A stretch of 64,000 bases of DNA from Reticulitermes speratus (GCA_021186555.1 JAJKFL010000042.1:29925215-29989214); one strand, 5' to 3'; counted from the first letter of the stretch, positions 34,085-44,302 are shown. Numbers and translations are program-made. The notes: generated from the letters alone by a model not told the origin.

Positions 34085-34320
34085 GCGAGATTTGAGGTTC
34101 TGACAGTAGTGCTGATGAATTGTGCTCAGGCATGTTCCGCCATGTCGACTGGTAAACACTTTCCGACATTTGAGAGGAGTATATGCCTCCATCTTCAGGG
34201 CCAAGCAGTCCAAAAACAATGGACTTGGACTGATTGACTCTGATGATGGAAGAAGTACGTGCCTCCGAAACGTCAGTAAATATGTACCAATCGACATGGC
34301 GTAACAATCCAGAGGACTTG
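34085..34320. repeat. Palindromic Penelope-type terminal repeat, copy 2, with hammerhead-like core
   Basis: Two inverted arms are centred near 34210 (CCATCTTCAGGGCC... and ...GATGATGGAAGAAG). The right arm carries CTGATGA (34240-34246), GGA/TCC as a short stem II, GAAA (34267-34270) and CG-TC, with ACT/AGT able to close a stem I. Outer parts (GCGAGATTTGAGGT type, CATGTCGACTGGTAAA) match the copy at 49505. Confidence 0.6.
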
Positions 34321-34450
34321 AATCTTCTTACCATAACGTTTTCACAGAACTTAATGCCAGACTTTCTGAGATAAGCTCCAAGTACTGCAGCAATATGCAG
34401 CTAGAACAGTAAACGCATCTTCCCGTTTGCTGGAGGAAGAAAAGCGCAGC

Positions 34451-34707
34451 CGGTGCCGTAGCTAGGTTTTGGCTCCCGGGGCTAGTAATCACAATGGCTG
34501 CCACTACGAGAAATTATGAATTTAAACAATTACAATCATTTATTGAATCTCCTGTTATTAGATTCAATAATTCAAAATTTTTTGAGCGCAGAATATCAAA
34601 ATTTATCATTTAAAATATTTATTTTGTCGCCCATTTTGCGGCCCCTGCAGTCTGTCGCTCGGGGCGGCCGAAACCACCCGCCCCTTCCGTCGCTAACTAC
34701 GCCACTG
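34451..34707. mobile_element. Small hAT-like MITE (copy 2)
   Basis: A 257-bp element has ends CGGTGCCGTAGCTA and TAACTACGCCACTG, close to the perfect termini of the copy at 32418. The flanking octamers AGCGCAGC and AGCACAGA match at 6 of 8. The interior shares AAATTATGAATT with that copy. Non-coding. Confidence 0.7.
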
Positions 34708-35541
34708 AGCACAGAGCATATGAAAATCATTAAGTGTATGTGAAACAGCATGACGATTTTGAACGAAAGTTGCTCCTGGAGCCGAGCATCATCGTGCACG
34801 TTTCAGGCACGATTCATGTGCCGTCGAAAAGCTTACAGCAGCGCAAGTTGCCGCTGGAAGACTTGCTACATTAATTCCTGCAGTCTTGTAGAACCGGAAA
34901 CTTAGTAACAGATAAGGTTAAGAACAGCGCTGCGGTTACAAGATTTCCATGGCCAGGCATTTTTCAGTCAACATACTTTGATAAGTTAAGGCTGATTCGC
35001 ACATAAGGGGCTGTGCCCCTGCCGTGCCGTGTCGCGCTAATTCACACATGCCGTGCTGTGCCCCTGCCGTTCTCTGGCAGTGCCGTGTGCTTCGTGAAAG
35101 TCCGCGTAGTAGTCGGAAAAATCCGAACTGCTAATCTATTGCGCATTGCCTTCGTGTTTATGTTCAAGCAGACCATGAACATGGAGAAAGTACGCTTCGT
35201 TTCCACCTCCGATAAATATGAGTATTTAACAAGTTATAGTCGAAATGAGCAAATAATTGCTTGTAGGTCTTCGTGTGAAGTGTTTATTTTTCTCTTCAAT
35301 GTCAGATTTCATGACAATCCGTTCAGATGATTTCGAGTTCCTTTATTTACACTCATGCCTAATTTTAATCACCATAACTCTTTTTCCTGAAAGTGAGTCT
35401 GAAGAAACCGCATCTGCTCTTCGAAACTCCATTTGGTTGCCTGGTCATTGGTGGACACCCTCCTACGTAATGCTTTTCTGCAGTAAGAGCGGGGCTTTGC
35501 CCATGTCGATTTGCATTCTTCAACTGAAGTAAATAAAGCCG

Positions 35542-36210
35542 TTGTATTACTTTTTTTGTTGTATCACACACACAACCAGGGAAACGCGGCAACCATCAAT
35601 TGAAAAACAGAAGACTTCACATGAAGAAAGGGGGACAGAGACGAAAAAATGGGTGAGTAGGGAAACTGAAGCTAGGTCAGGGGTTGAATCTATAAGTACG
35701 GCATCTGCATATAGGGTTGAAGGTAAGTCGCTAGTGGTGCTACAGGTTAACTGTAGGAGTATCTATAATAAAGCCTTAGAATTCTGGAATTTAGTTGACA
35801 CGTACAACCCTGATGTTGTTATAGGTACGGAGTCATGGCTTAAAGAAGACATTAGCAATGCTGAAATATTTAGGGCAGATTTTACAATTTTCAGAAGAGA
35901 TAGGGCTGCCCGTGGTGGTGGGGTTTTTATATGTGTTAAAAATTACATTGCCTGTACGGAGCTGTGGGTGGATGAGGATTTTGAGATGATCGCGGTGGAA
36001 GTGAAAGGAATGGATCCAAAATATTCGTGGGAAATTATAGGTATATACAGAGCTCCTAATGAGGATATTTTGGCAATTGAAAGATTAGCAGCCCGTACCT
36101 TACTTACGCGAAACTCAACGAAGAGATGCATTATAGGAGGAGATTTGAACTTACCTCAAGCGAATTGGAATGGGATGCAGGGAAAACAAGCGGTATTCAG
36201 GCGTTCGTAA
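35542..36210 (+). CDS. LINE apurinic-type endonuclease region (frame 1)
   Basis: This open frame encodes the endonuclease half of the LINE polyprotein. Visible blocks are VLQVNCRSIYNK (N-terminal Asn motif), VVIGTESWLKEDI (catalytic Glu), IFRRDRAARGGGVFI, IIGIYRAPN and GGDLNLPQANWNG (Asp-x-Asn motif). The frame runs out 18 codons after the last motif because of a single-base frameshift near 36170-36180. The SDHSG motif that should follow is in the next frame. The first ~50 codons have no domain match and may be the remains of an upstream linker. Confidence 0.82.
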   Translation: MYYFFCCITHTTRETRQPSIEKQKTSHEERGTETKKWVSRETEARSGVESISTASAYRVEGKSLVVLQVNCRSIYNKALEFWNLVDTYNPDVVIGTESWLKEDISNAEIFRADFTIFRRDRAARGGGVFICVKNYIACTELWVDEDFEMIAVEVKGMDPKYSWEIIGIYRAPNEDILAIERLAARTLLTRNSTKRCIIGGDLNLPQANWNGMQGKQAVFRRS

Positions 36211-38453
36211 ACAAATTAGTATGGGAAAATGGTTATACTCAGGTAGTAAGTGGCCCGACGAGAGGTGACGCGCTGTTGGACATCTACCTCCTCAGACCTG
36301 ATAATACGCTTAACTCTTGTAACATTGTACACGGAATCAGCGATCATAGCGGGGTTTTATTGGAAGTAGAATGGGATGAAAATTGTCGGGAGACAAAAAT
36401 TGAAAGGATAGTCCCGGTGTACCATAAAACAGATGTATTAGGTTTGCAAACCTTTCTTCGGGAAAAGTTTAGCTTATGGGCTGGAAATGGTAGTAGCGTG
36501 GAGGAGATATGGAAAAGCTATAAGGAAATAGTCTTTGAGGGTATAGAACGTTTTGTACCACATAAAATTCTGAGTAAAAATCCGGATCCGGAATATTATA
36601 CGAAGGAAGTAAAACGACTTAAGGTAAAGGTGAGGAGAGTTTACAATAAGCGAAAATTTGGAGGGCATTATCAAGCAGAGTTGAAACGTTTATCCAAAGA
36701 GTTACTGATAGCAAAAAAGAAGGCTCAGGAGACATTCTTAAGTTCGGTCTTACAAAACGAAGGTAAATGCTGGGCAGAGTTTTATAAGTATGTTAAAAGA
36801 CGTAAAGGTAATAGAGAAAATATTCCTGCGATCAAGGGCATTAATGGAAATCTCATCACCGAACCAATAGAAAAGGCCAACTCCCTAAACTCTTATTATG
36901 CGTCTGTATTCAGTTGCGAACGAAATACCCCGCAGATCCAATCAACGGATTCAGGAAAACCGTTCACCATTAGTATCAAACTTTTACGGAAACGACTATC
37001 AGCAATCGGGAGAAATAAATCCGTCGGACCAGATGGCATTCCTGGGGAAATTTTAAAGTTAGGTGGGAAAGCCATGATTCCATATCTCGCGAGATTGCTG
37101 GATATAACGATGAACAACAATTCTATCCCAGGGGACTGGAAAAAAGCTATAGTGGTTCCTATTTATAAAGGGGGAGATCGATCGGTAGTGGGAAACTATA
37201 GACCGGTCAGTTTAACCTCAGTAGTTTGCAAACAAATGGAGCACGTTATAGCAGGGTATCTAAGGCAAGTCTGGGAAATGAGTGAGTGGTTATATGAGGG
37301 TCAACATGGATTTAGATCAGGGTACTCATGCGAAAGTCAAGTAGTCACAGTTTGTCAAGATATTGCTGATTCACTGGACGAGGGAGTCAGGACTGACGCG
37401 ATTATAATAGATTTTTCAAAGGCTTTTGATTTAGTCCCACATGATAGGCTGCTTACAAAAATTGCGGAAACCGGAGTGGACTTGAGGGTAGTGGTATGGA
37501 TAAAGGAATTTCTCTTAGGACGTTCGCAAAGAGTTAGAGTAGACGGACAACTATCTGATGAAGTCAGAGTAACGTCGGGAGTGCCGCAAGGGAGCGTATT
37601 AGGTCCGTTGCTGTTCCTCGCTTATGTTAATGATATTTGGAAAAACATTGAGTCAAATATACGGCTTTTCGCTGATGATTGTATAATATACAGGAGGATA
37701 ATCGATAGTAGTGACATTGAAAATTTGCAGACAGACTTAAATAGATTAGGGGAATGGGCGGTTGAAAATGAAATGAGGATAAATCCAGGTAAAAGTAAAG
37801 CAGTAAGCTTCAATAGAGCTAGGGTGAAAGGTAAACTGAGGTATTGTATTGGGGATCAACTAATTCCAGAGGCAAATAGCTTTAAGTATTTAGGAATAAT
37901 TATACGCAGCGACCTAAGCTGGGCAGATCATGTAAATTATACACTAAGAAAATCATGGAAGGCTCTTCATTTCGTAATGCGTATACTCAAAAGGGCAAAT
38001 AATAATACGAAACGTTTAGCTTATACGGCACTAGTGAGACCGATACTTGAGTATGGAGCGGTGTGTTGGGACCCATACAGAGAAGGTCAGGTAAGCGCTT
38101 TGAATCGCGTGCAAAAGAGAGCGGCAAAATTTGCAAATAATACAAATGAATCGGGTTGGGAAACATTGACACAGCGTAGAGCGATAGCCCGAATATGCGC
38201 CCTTTTCAAAGCATACACCGGGGGACGGGCTTGGAAAACGATAGGGGATAGACTGCTAAAACCATGCTACCTGGGTAGGGACGATCATAGTCGGAAAATT
38301 AGGACTAGGAAACAAAGAACAGATGTAGGTAAATATTCCTTTGTAAATAGGACCATAAAAAGCTGGAACCAATTACCTCCAAGCGTACTAGCGACTTTCC
38401 CCTGTAAATTAAGCACTTTTAGAAAAAGGGTCAAGAAAGTCATTACAAGCTAA
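36126..38453 (+). CDS. LINE endonuclease end plus reverse transcriptase (frame 2)
   Basis: True homology starts near 36175. The frame carries ISDHSGVLLEVEW (last endonuclease motif), then RT blocks: GPDGIPGEILK, PIYKGGDRSVVGNYRPVSL, GQHGFRSGYSCE, IIIDFSKAFDLVPHD, SGVPQGSVLGPLLFL and FADDCIIY (catalytic Asp pair intact). KYLGIIIRSDLSW and a C-terminal domain ending RVKKVITS follow. The RT reading frame is uninterrupted for about 750 codons, so this copy is young. Only the frameshift between the endonuclease and RT parts keeps it from being one polyprotein. CR1 versus Jockey assignment needs a phylogeny. Confidence 0.92.
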   Translation: MHYRRRFELTSSELEWDAGKTSGIQAFVNKLVWENGYTQVVSGPTRGDALLDIYLLRPDNTLNSCNIVHGISDHSGVLLEVEWDENCRETKIERIVPVYHKTDVLGLQTFLREKFSLWAGNGSSVEEIWKSYKEIVFEGIERFVPHKILSKNPDPEYYTKEVKRLKVKVRRVYNKRKFGGHYQAELKRLSKELLIAKKKAQETFLSSVLQNEGKCWAEFYKYVKRRKGNRENIPAIKGINGNLITEPIEKANSLNSYYASVFSCERNTPQIQSTDSGKPFTISIKLLRKRLSAIGRNKSVGPDGIPGEILKLGGKAMIPYLARLLDITMNNNSIPGDWKKAIVVPIYKGGDRSVVGNYRPVSLTSVVCKQMEHVIAGYLRQVWEMSEWLYEGQHGFRSGYSCESQVVTVCQDIADSLDEGVRTDAIIIDFSKAFDLVPHDRLLTKIAETGVDLRVVVWIKEFLLGRSQRVRVDGQLSDEVRVTSGVPQGSVLGPLLFLAYVNDIWKNIESNIRLFADDCIIYRRIIDSSDIENLQTDLNRLGEWAVENEMRINPGKSKAVSFNRARVKGKLRYCIGDQLIPEANSFKYLGIIIRSDLSWADHVNYTLRKSWKALHFVMRILKRANNNTKRLAYTALVRPILEYGAVCWDPYREGQVSALNRVQKRAAKFANNTNESGWETLTQRRAIARICALFKAYTGGRAWKTIGDRLLKPCYLGRDDHSRKIRTRKQRTDVGKYSFVNRTIKSWNQLPPSVLATFPCKLSTFRKRVKKVITS

Positions 38454-38469
38454 GGGTTTTTAAGTGAGG

Positions 38470-39300
38470 ATTAAATAAGAAGAAGGTATGTGAAGTGAAG
38501 GGGTGTGAAGTGATGTGAAGTGAAGTGAATTAAGTTCTTGGGAGATATAATTATCATGTACTATGGTCTGACTTTATACTTAGGATATTCTAACGCACTG
38601 AAATTAACTAATGTGTGGGTGTTTTTTGTAATGTGCGTGTGTGTTTTTTTCTTGTATTGTGTATAGGTGTTTTTGTAAGGTGTGGATGTTTTTGTAAGGT
38701 GTGGATGTTTTGTAATGTGTGTATGGTGTTCTAATATGTGTACTAGTATTTACTGTATGTACTTTGTTTTGTATGTGTATGGGTGTTTTTGTAAGGTGTG
38801 GATGTATTTGTAAGGTATGGATGTTTTTGTAAGGTGTGGATGCTTTTGTAAGGAGTGGATGCTTTTGTAAGGTGTGAATGTTTTTGTAATGTGTGTACGG
38901 TGTTCTAATGTGTGTACTTGTATTTACTGTATGTATTTTTTTTGTATGTGTATGGGTGTTTTTGTAAGGTGTGGATGTATTTGTAAGGTGCGGATGTTTT
39001 TGTAAGGTGTGGATGCTTTTGTAAGGAGTGGATGCTTTTGTAAGGTGTGGATGTTTTTGTAATGTGTGTACGGTGTTCTAATGTGTGTACTTGTATTTAC
39101 TGTATGTATTTTTTTTTGTATGTGTATGGGTGTTTCTGTAAGGTGTGGATGTATTTGTAAGGTGTGGATGTTTTTGTAAGGTATGGATGCTTTTTTAAGG
39201 TGTGGATGTTTTTGCAATGTGTGTACGATGTTCTAATGTATGTACTTGTATTTACTGTATGTATTTTGTTTTGTAATTGTGTATAGTTTGTTTGGTATTG
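38470..39300. repeat. GT-rich minisatellite in the LINE 3' untranslated region
   Basis: A higher-order repeat of roughly 170-180 bp occurs about three to four times (each unit marked by GTGTTCTAAT at about 38727, 38901, 39072 and 39227). Each unit is built of ~19-bp subunits of the form TTTTTGTAAGGTGTGGATG. Reverse-strand open frames over this stretch are an artefact of the repeat. Confidence 0.85.
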
Positions 39301-39386
39301 TTACTTTTATGTATATTATATGTCCATTTGTATTGTGTGTACTAGTGTAAGGACTACTGCCACCGGGTGAAAACCCAATTGCAGTA

Positions 39387-39387
<1 letters not shown>

Positions 39388-39427
<40 letters not shown>
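39388..39427. repeat. (ATA)n tail of the LINE
   Basis: A pure ATA run directly after CAGTAA at the LINE 3' end, as expected for target-primed insertion tails in several non-LTR clades. Confidence 0.9.
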
Positions 39428-39429
<2 letters not shown>

Positions 39430-39544
39430 TGTGAATCAAACACGGTCGCTCTGTGTAATTGAAATGGGAACGAAGCACACTAAATCTCTAGCGACAAGAC
39501 ACGGCAGGGGCACAGCACTGCCTGTGTGAATTAGCCTTTACTCC

Positions 39545-40880
39545 CTTCTAGAATGTGTTATGGTGTAGTCTTGCTCCGTGTACTACCGTGGATCAGTTTA
39601 TAGCTGGCGGACCGGCCAGCATTAACCCAAAGTGCCCCAAATGGGAATACACCAAATCAAAATGTACCTATTTATTTATAAACAAATTCAAACAACAAAA
39701 CCAGTACTTACAGAAAGAGTAGTAAGAAAGCATACAACACCAACAGACCAAAAACAATCTCCATGACATATTAAAGAGCAGCTCTACACAGCTCAACGAA
39801 AATTTGGTAGTGCTGTGTCGATACAGAGAAACACACCCAGACCCCAGCACTACCAAGGACTTCAACAACTCTATATATATCTTGCCGAAACGAAATTTTG
39901 ATGTACAAACCGAAACAGAATTTAGATGCTCATCCCTCGGAGCCAGGTTGTTGAGTGCTCAAGTGAAATACACAACAACCCAGGTAAACTCGGGTTACAT
40001 ACCAAAAGGGAAGTAAGGGAGGAAAGGAAAGGTCCAACTAATGTAGGTCAAGGGTGGCAGGTATCGTCCGTCGAAACTCCTAGAGATATCGAGACTTAGC
40101 ACGGCATAGTCTGGTGCATGTATTCCAACTTTGCAGAGCAACCTGCTGCCACCACCATCAGGTTAGACAGGGGTAGATGAAATCTACAGTGATAATGAAG
40201 GCAGCAGGTTCCTCTCAAACTTCGGTAGGCCTATATACCTACCAGACAATAAGGAGTCACATTCCAGGAGACAGTGGTTTATAAAACTTTCATGTCTTTG
40301 CGCCTTTTCCCCCACCTAAATCTAAGGAACAGAATCCTCCTTAAGATAACCCACCACCTTTTTTTTATCTAGTCAGACGTTCCATTGCCGTGTTGCTAAG
40401 AGCCCGCGACTGGCCCTTGTCCTCAGCTAGATGAATTTGGTCCAAGAGTACTCATCCTTTATATTCACGATCGATTTTAATATATTCTCCCCTTTACGCT
40501 ACGTTCTCCAAATGATCTATTCCCTTCGGGAATTTCGACAAAAATTTCGCATGCACTCTCAGTGTCTCCCATGCATCCTTTATTATGTACCTAATATGGT
40601 GTCTTTAAATAAGTCAAGAAAGAGAAGACCCTATTTTGCCAGTTTGAAATCCTATGCTGTCCACGTTAGAGGCTGACCCATCCTGTTTGCTCCTTCAGGT
40701 TGAGATTCTGTCCATTTGACAGACACGGAAAACAAACTTCGCTTACCTGTGACCTGCAAACGCTCATAAAGCACATTCATACTGTAAGTACGCTGTTGTT
40801 TCTTCGTGGGGATCAGGCGACGAACCTAAAATATTAATGTTATTTATTTGTAGTTGATTTCATGACGATGTCAGCATTTC
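39545..40880. other. Intergenic sequence with an unnamed repeat-like stretch
   Basis: No gene was recognised. The stretch 40500-40610 (AATTTCGCATGCACTCTC... ) resembles 47925-47990 (AAATTTTGCATGCACTTATC...), so both probably belong to an unnamed dispersed repeat. The rest shows nothing I can name. Confidence 0.35.
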
Positions 40881-40886
40881 AGATTA

Positions 40887-41928
40887 CAGGCGGTTCTCTA
40901 CTTTCGTACATTATAAATCCTCGACCTTAATTCGTCTTTCGTACGCCGAATTCGGTCTTTTGTACACAGCTGACGAACAAACATTTCGAGCTATCGCACA
41001 GTGGCGCTCTAAAACTGAGTCTGTAACTGTATTTTGTGTCTACTAAATGCCAGAAAGGCCGATCCCAGTGGCCTCGCGGTCTAAGGCGTGAGTATGCGGC
41101 CGCTCGCTTGCTGAGATTGCGGGTTCGAATCCCGCTGGTGGCATGGAGTGTTGTGAGTGTTGTGTGTTGTCAGGTAGAGGTCTCAGCGACGGGCCGATCA
41201 CTCTTCAAGAGGAGTGCTACCGAGTGTGGTGTGTCTTGAGTGTGATCACGAAACCTCGACCATGAGGAGGCCTAGGCCTTCTAGGGCTGTCGACCCATAA
41301 AAAAAATGCCAGAAAAGGTGAGATAACTAGAATTTGAGGCAAGAAATAGCTTTAGCAAACGTATTTGTATTATTTATATTTTGTAACCCAACTGACAACT
41401 TGGATGTTGGTGGGGACGGTTGAGTTTTCATGTTGGCTGATTTTGAAGAGGCCGCGTGTTCTTTGTTGTCGGCTATCTCGGCCACTTAATCTGGCAACGC
41501 AATCTGATTGACCTACATCATGATGGTGGCGATACGTAATTTGCGTGTAGAGTGGTATGGCCATTTTACTATGAAGTAGATGCATGAAAATGTTTTTAAA
41601 CAGCGTTGTTAAGGTTACCACTGTCTTATGAAATATGAGTTTCGTTGGCCATCTCTTATATAGCCATCAGAAGTGTGGAGGATATTCGCTCTTGTGATGG
41701 TGGGAACGTTAACAATTACCTTTGGCTGAATTCATGCATGAACGTACCGTAATTGTTGGTACAACTGTTTTGTTTGTTGCCCATAAATAGGGATTTTTAT
41801 GTACTTTTAAGCAATGGGAACGGAACCCACCTTATAACATATAAGTCCGTTGCTCGACTTTCGTACATTTCGACTTTCATACAAGTTTTCAGGAACGAAT
41901 TAGGTACGAAAGTCGGGGATTGCCTGTG
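40887..41928. mobile_element. Pogo/Tigger-like element interrupted by a SINE
   Basis: Left end TACAGGCGGTTCTCTACTTTCG and right end (reverse complement) CAGGCAATCCCCGACTTTCG, with continued inverted similarity inward (AATTCGTC/AATTCGTTCC). A TA lies at both ends, on the right two bases beyond the TIR. Without the inserted tRNA-Leu SINE (41055-41310) the element would be about 0.8 kb. No transposase frame was seen. Confidence 0.65.
41055..41310 (+). mobile_element. tRNA-Leu-derived SINE (copy 2, best preserved)
   Basis: The head GGCCTCGCGGTCTAAGGCG (A box) and GGGTTCGAATCCCGC (B box, 41130-41144) resembles tRNA-Leu. The body includes CAGGTAGAGGTCTCAGCG and ACCGAGTGTGGTGTG, and the 3' end has GGCCTAGGCCTTCTAGGG then an A-rich tail (41298-41304). 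It is inserted in the pogo-like element. It is not a functional tRNA: there is no proper anticodon stem, and an unrelated body follows. Confidence 0.85.
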
Positions 41929-42019
41929 TAGGGTCCTCATATATATCGTTTGATACTCGCAGCAACTTGCCGCATTTAACAAGGTCGACTCAGCGGGGTC
42001 CCACGCTCGCGATGTCGTA

Positions 42020-42450
42020 GAGGTTATTTTTTATTATTATTATTAAAAACTTTATTGACAGTACCAAGTTACATCAATAGAGAATACAAGAATAGTAATC
42101 TGTTGTGCCTTTTACCAACTACCATTTCGCCTAGGAGCAGGAACTTAACCCTGGCCGCCATGTAGAAGATATTCCGGATCGTAATTGTAGTGAAAAACCG
42201 CACAGAAAAAACACTACCTTACCAAGAAGCTCTATTTAGAGCAGGTTGTGCTTCAGCCTCTTATGTTTATATTTCTTATACATTGTAGTTAGATCTTGTA
42301 GTGTGTAATGACCAATGGCCCGAATGAGAGGGTAGAGGTTTTATGCCTGTACAGAGTCGTCGACGATGTCTTCTGTCGCATGATGAAGAAACAGTCCCTA
42401 CACTCGTTTTGTTTCATATCAGAGGGTACGTAAACTCTCAGAACAAATAT
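42020..42450 (-). mobile_element. Candidate LINE 3' end on the minus strand
   Basis: On the minus strand the sequence ends ACTGTCAATAAAGTTTTTAATAATAATAATAA, a poly-adenylation-like hexamer followed by a (TAA)n tail as in the LINE at 35541. Upstream sequence to about 42450 could be its 3' untranslated region. No coding part is present, so the assignment is tentative. Confidence 0.4.
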
Positions 42451-42459
42451 TTAGACTAT

Positions 42460-43690
42460 TGAGCTTCAAAAAATTCCCTGTTAATTAATGAAAAGGCATC
42501 ACATGACGTTAAAATTGGATCTTATCTCGGATTTTCGGAATTTACACTACAGTGATCGTTGATTTTAATACAACTGTTTAGACCTTTCGCGACTTGTTCC
42601 GACGAATCGGGATGAGACCACGTGACTGGCCAGTCGGCTTCTCCCACTCTCCTGCTATTGCGCAGATCAGCCTCAGCTCAGTAAAGCTCTGTCTTTTATT
42701 GAGGTTGACTGCTTTTGTGCTTTATGGAATGAGACTCTCCTTCAATCATTTAATATATTTTGTGGTACCCAAAACGGTCTGTGTTTTATTTATCACGTTT
42801 TTTATCCTTTTTGATGTTGTTTATATTTGTATTACAGGTATTTCGTAAGTTGTTTGAAACAAATTGGCTTTTTACATCGAGAATCGCTTCCAGTGCTCAT
42901 GGCGGTTTCATCGGTCCAAATTAATCACGCACATCGAGGTTACTGTGCAGCGTCTAATGAAAATGGAATATGGTCGTGAATGTCTAGCGGATAGACTTGA
43001 GAGGAGATGGGTCCATGTGAGGGTACTACCCTTGCATTCGGTATAATTTACTATGGAAAACTGCCGAAAATACCGTCAGGATTGCGGGTAATAAGATCGA
43101 GTTTCGAACCTGATACCTCCTAAAAGCAACTTCATATATATATATTTATAAAAATATATCCAAAAATGTGTTAGGGCTACATGTATAAATCATATCGTTG
43201 GAATTATGTTCTTAATAAATTCAATAAGATCGTTTAATGCTTCCCATTACAGTGGTCGCGCACAGTCTTCTACCTTTTGAACACCAGCATTATGGGATCA
43301 TATCGCACTCCGTACAGATGTACATTTGTTTTGACACGATCATATTTTGCAATAATTCATTAAACTAGAGGCTGGACGGCCGGGTTTTGATTTCCATCAG
43401 GGAAGAGAATTTTCTATTCGCCACCATATCTAAGCCGTTTTAGAAGGATGCACTGCAGAGGCGAGTCCTGCCGAAGGTCAGAGCCAGCGGAAGGAAACAA
43501 AATGCGGCATTGTGCCGGTCCGCTAGACCTGACCTATGGATCAGGACTGGCCACTGGGATGCAGATGATTGAATGACTAGACGAATGGAAAGTTTTTATC
43601 AAAAGGATTAACACAACAGAACTCAAGGCGACGAACGTAATAGTTAAACGTCATAAAAAGATAAGAAAGAAAATGATTATCTATAACATT
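42460..43690. other. Intergenic sequence, possible SINE debris
   Basis: No gene. A tRNA-like fragment may lie near 43370-43440 (GGCTGGACGGCCGGG ... CCATCAGGGAAGAGAATTT), faintly like the family at 60045. Otherwise unassigned. Confidence 0.3.
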
Positions 43691-43698
43691 TCAAAGGA

Positions 43699-44302
43699 TA
43701 CAATCAACCCTCGCTATCCGCCATCTTACTTTGCGATTTTTCACTATAGAGACTAGCAGATATTAATACCCAAAATTCGTTATCCGTCTCAGATCCCCGC
43801 TATTGCAACTCCACATCCGACAAAATTTCATATCCAGGGCTAGTGAGAAATTTTTATTCACCCGGAGTCTGAGCGTCGGTATTTACAGATCGTTTCAGTA
43901 AAACTATCTGAAAGGATTGATCGATCCAAGGGGGGACTCTGGGGACCATATGCCACCCCTCTCCCACCTCACCTCGTTCGTATTCATCACTTCAATCAAT
44001 GAGTACAGTAGCTATTTTTTGACCCATTCAGTGCTTACTACTTACGTAATTGGTCTTTTGTAGGTTTAATATTATGCATAAAACATTGTTCGACTTTTTT
44101 AAAAAAATAACATTGTTGGACTGTTTTATAGATGTTCAAGAGTTTTTTAGCAGTATGGAACTTGGTTAGGGGGTTTTTAATGGGCTGGGGACGCATTGTT
44201 ATTTTCCCCATTTAAACTAATGGGAAATATATTTCCGCTATCCGATTTTTCGCTATCAGATCAGTATTCAGGAATGAATTAAAGTCGGATAACGAAGGTT
44301 AA
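43699..44302. mobile_element. Pogo/Tigger-like MITE
   Basis: The left end CAATCAACCCTCGCTATCCG follows a TA. The right end, reverse complemented, reads GGTTAACCTTCGTTATCCG and is followed by TA. The inner part also carries CGCTATCCGATTTTTCGCTATC in inverted relation to the left end. About 604 bp, non-coding, moderately diverged. Confidence 0.65.

Larger units (their letters stand above)
35541..39428 (+). mobile_element. CR1/Jockey-type non-LTR retrotransposon with (TAA)n tail
   Basis: It consists of an endonuclease region, a reverse transcriptase region, a 3' untranslated region built of GT-rich minisatellite (38470-39300), a conserved-looking end (ACCGGGTGAAAACCCAATTG at 39363-39382) and an (ATA)n tail (39388-39427). 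The left boundary is approximate, because no clear target duplication could be aligned. ORF1 is absent, so the copy is 5'-truncated or the family lacks it. It sits inside the Harbinger-like element. Confidence 0.85.
34989..39537. mobile_element. Harbinger-like DNA element interrupted by a LINE
   Basis: Terminal inverted repeats AGGCTGATTCGCAC (left) and GTGTGAATTAGCCT (right) are flanked by TTA on both sides (34986-34988 and 39538-39540), the 3-bp TWA target of PIF/Harbinger elements. Just inside, both ends carry CTGTGCCCCTGCCG-type blocks in inverted orientation. The left end has this terminal module twice (34990-35030 and 35035-35075). The interior is split by the LINE at about 35541-39428. 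Remaining native sequence is about 0.55 kb on the left and 0.11 kb on the right. No transposase was recognised. Confidence 0.7.

Noticed and set aside
35365..35592. 75-codon minus-strand open frame upstream of the LINE
   Set aside because: It falls across the inferred LINE/Harbinger boundary. No domain or partner copy was recognised, so not called as a gene.
39388..39427. ATA run as a possible CRISPR or regulatory repeat
   Set aside because: It is the tail of the LINE, and the genome is eukaryotic. No CRISPR-like repeat-spacer array exists in the window.
38924..39478. Minus-strand open frames with HPHL/YKNIHT-type repeats
   Set aside because: They are translations of the LINE minisatellite and the ATA tail.
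41055..41145. tRNA-Leu-like sequence with good A and B boxes
   Set aside because: It is the head of a SINE: the anticodon stem is poor, a family-specific body follows, and three dispersed copies share the body. The same applies at 1820-1897, 24700-24770, 58200-58292 and 60050-60120.
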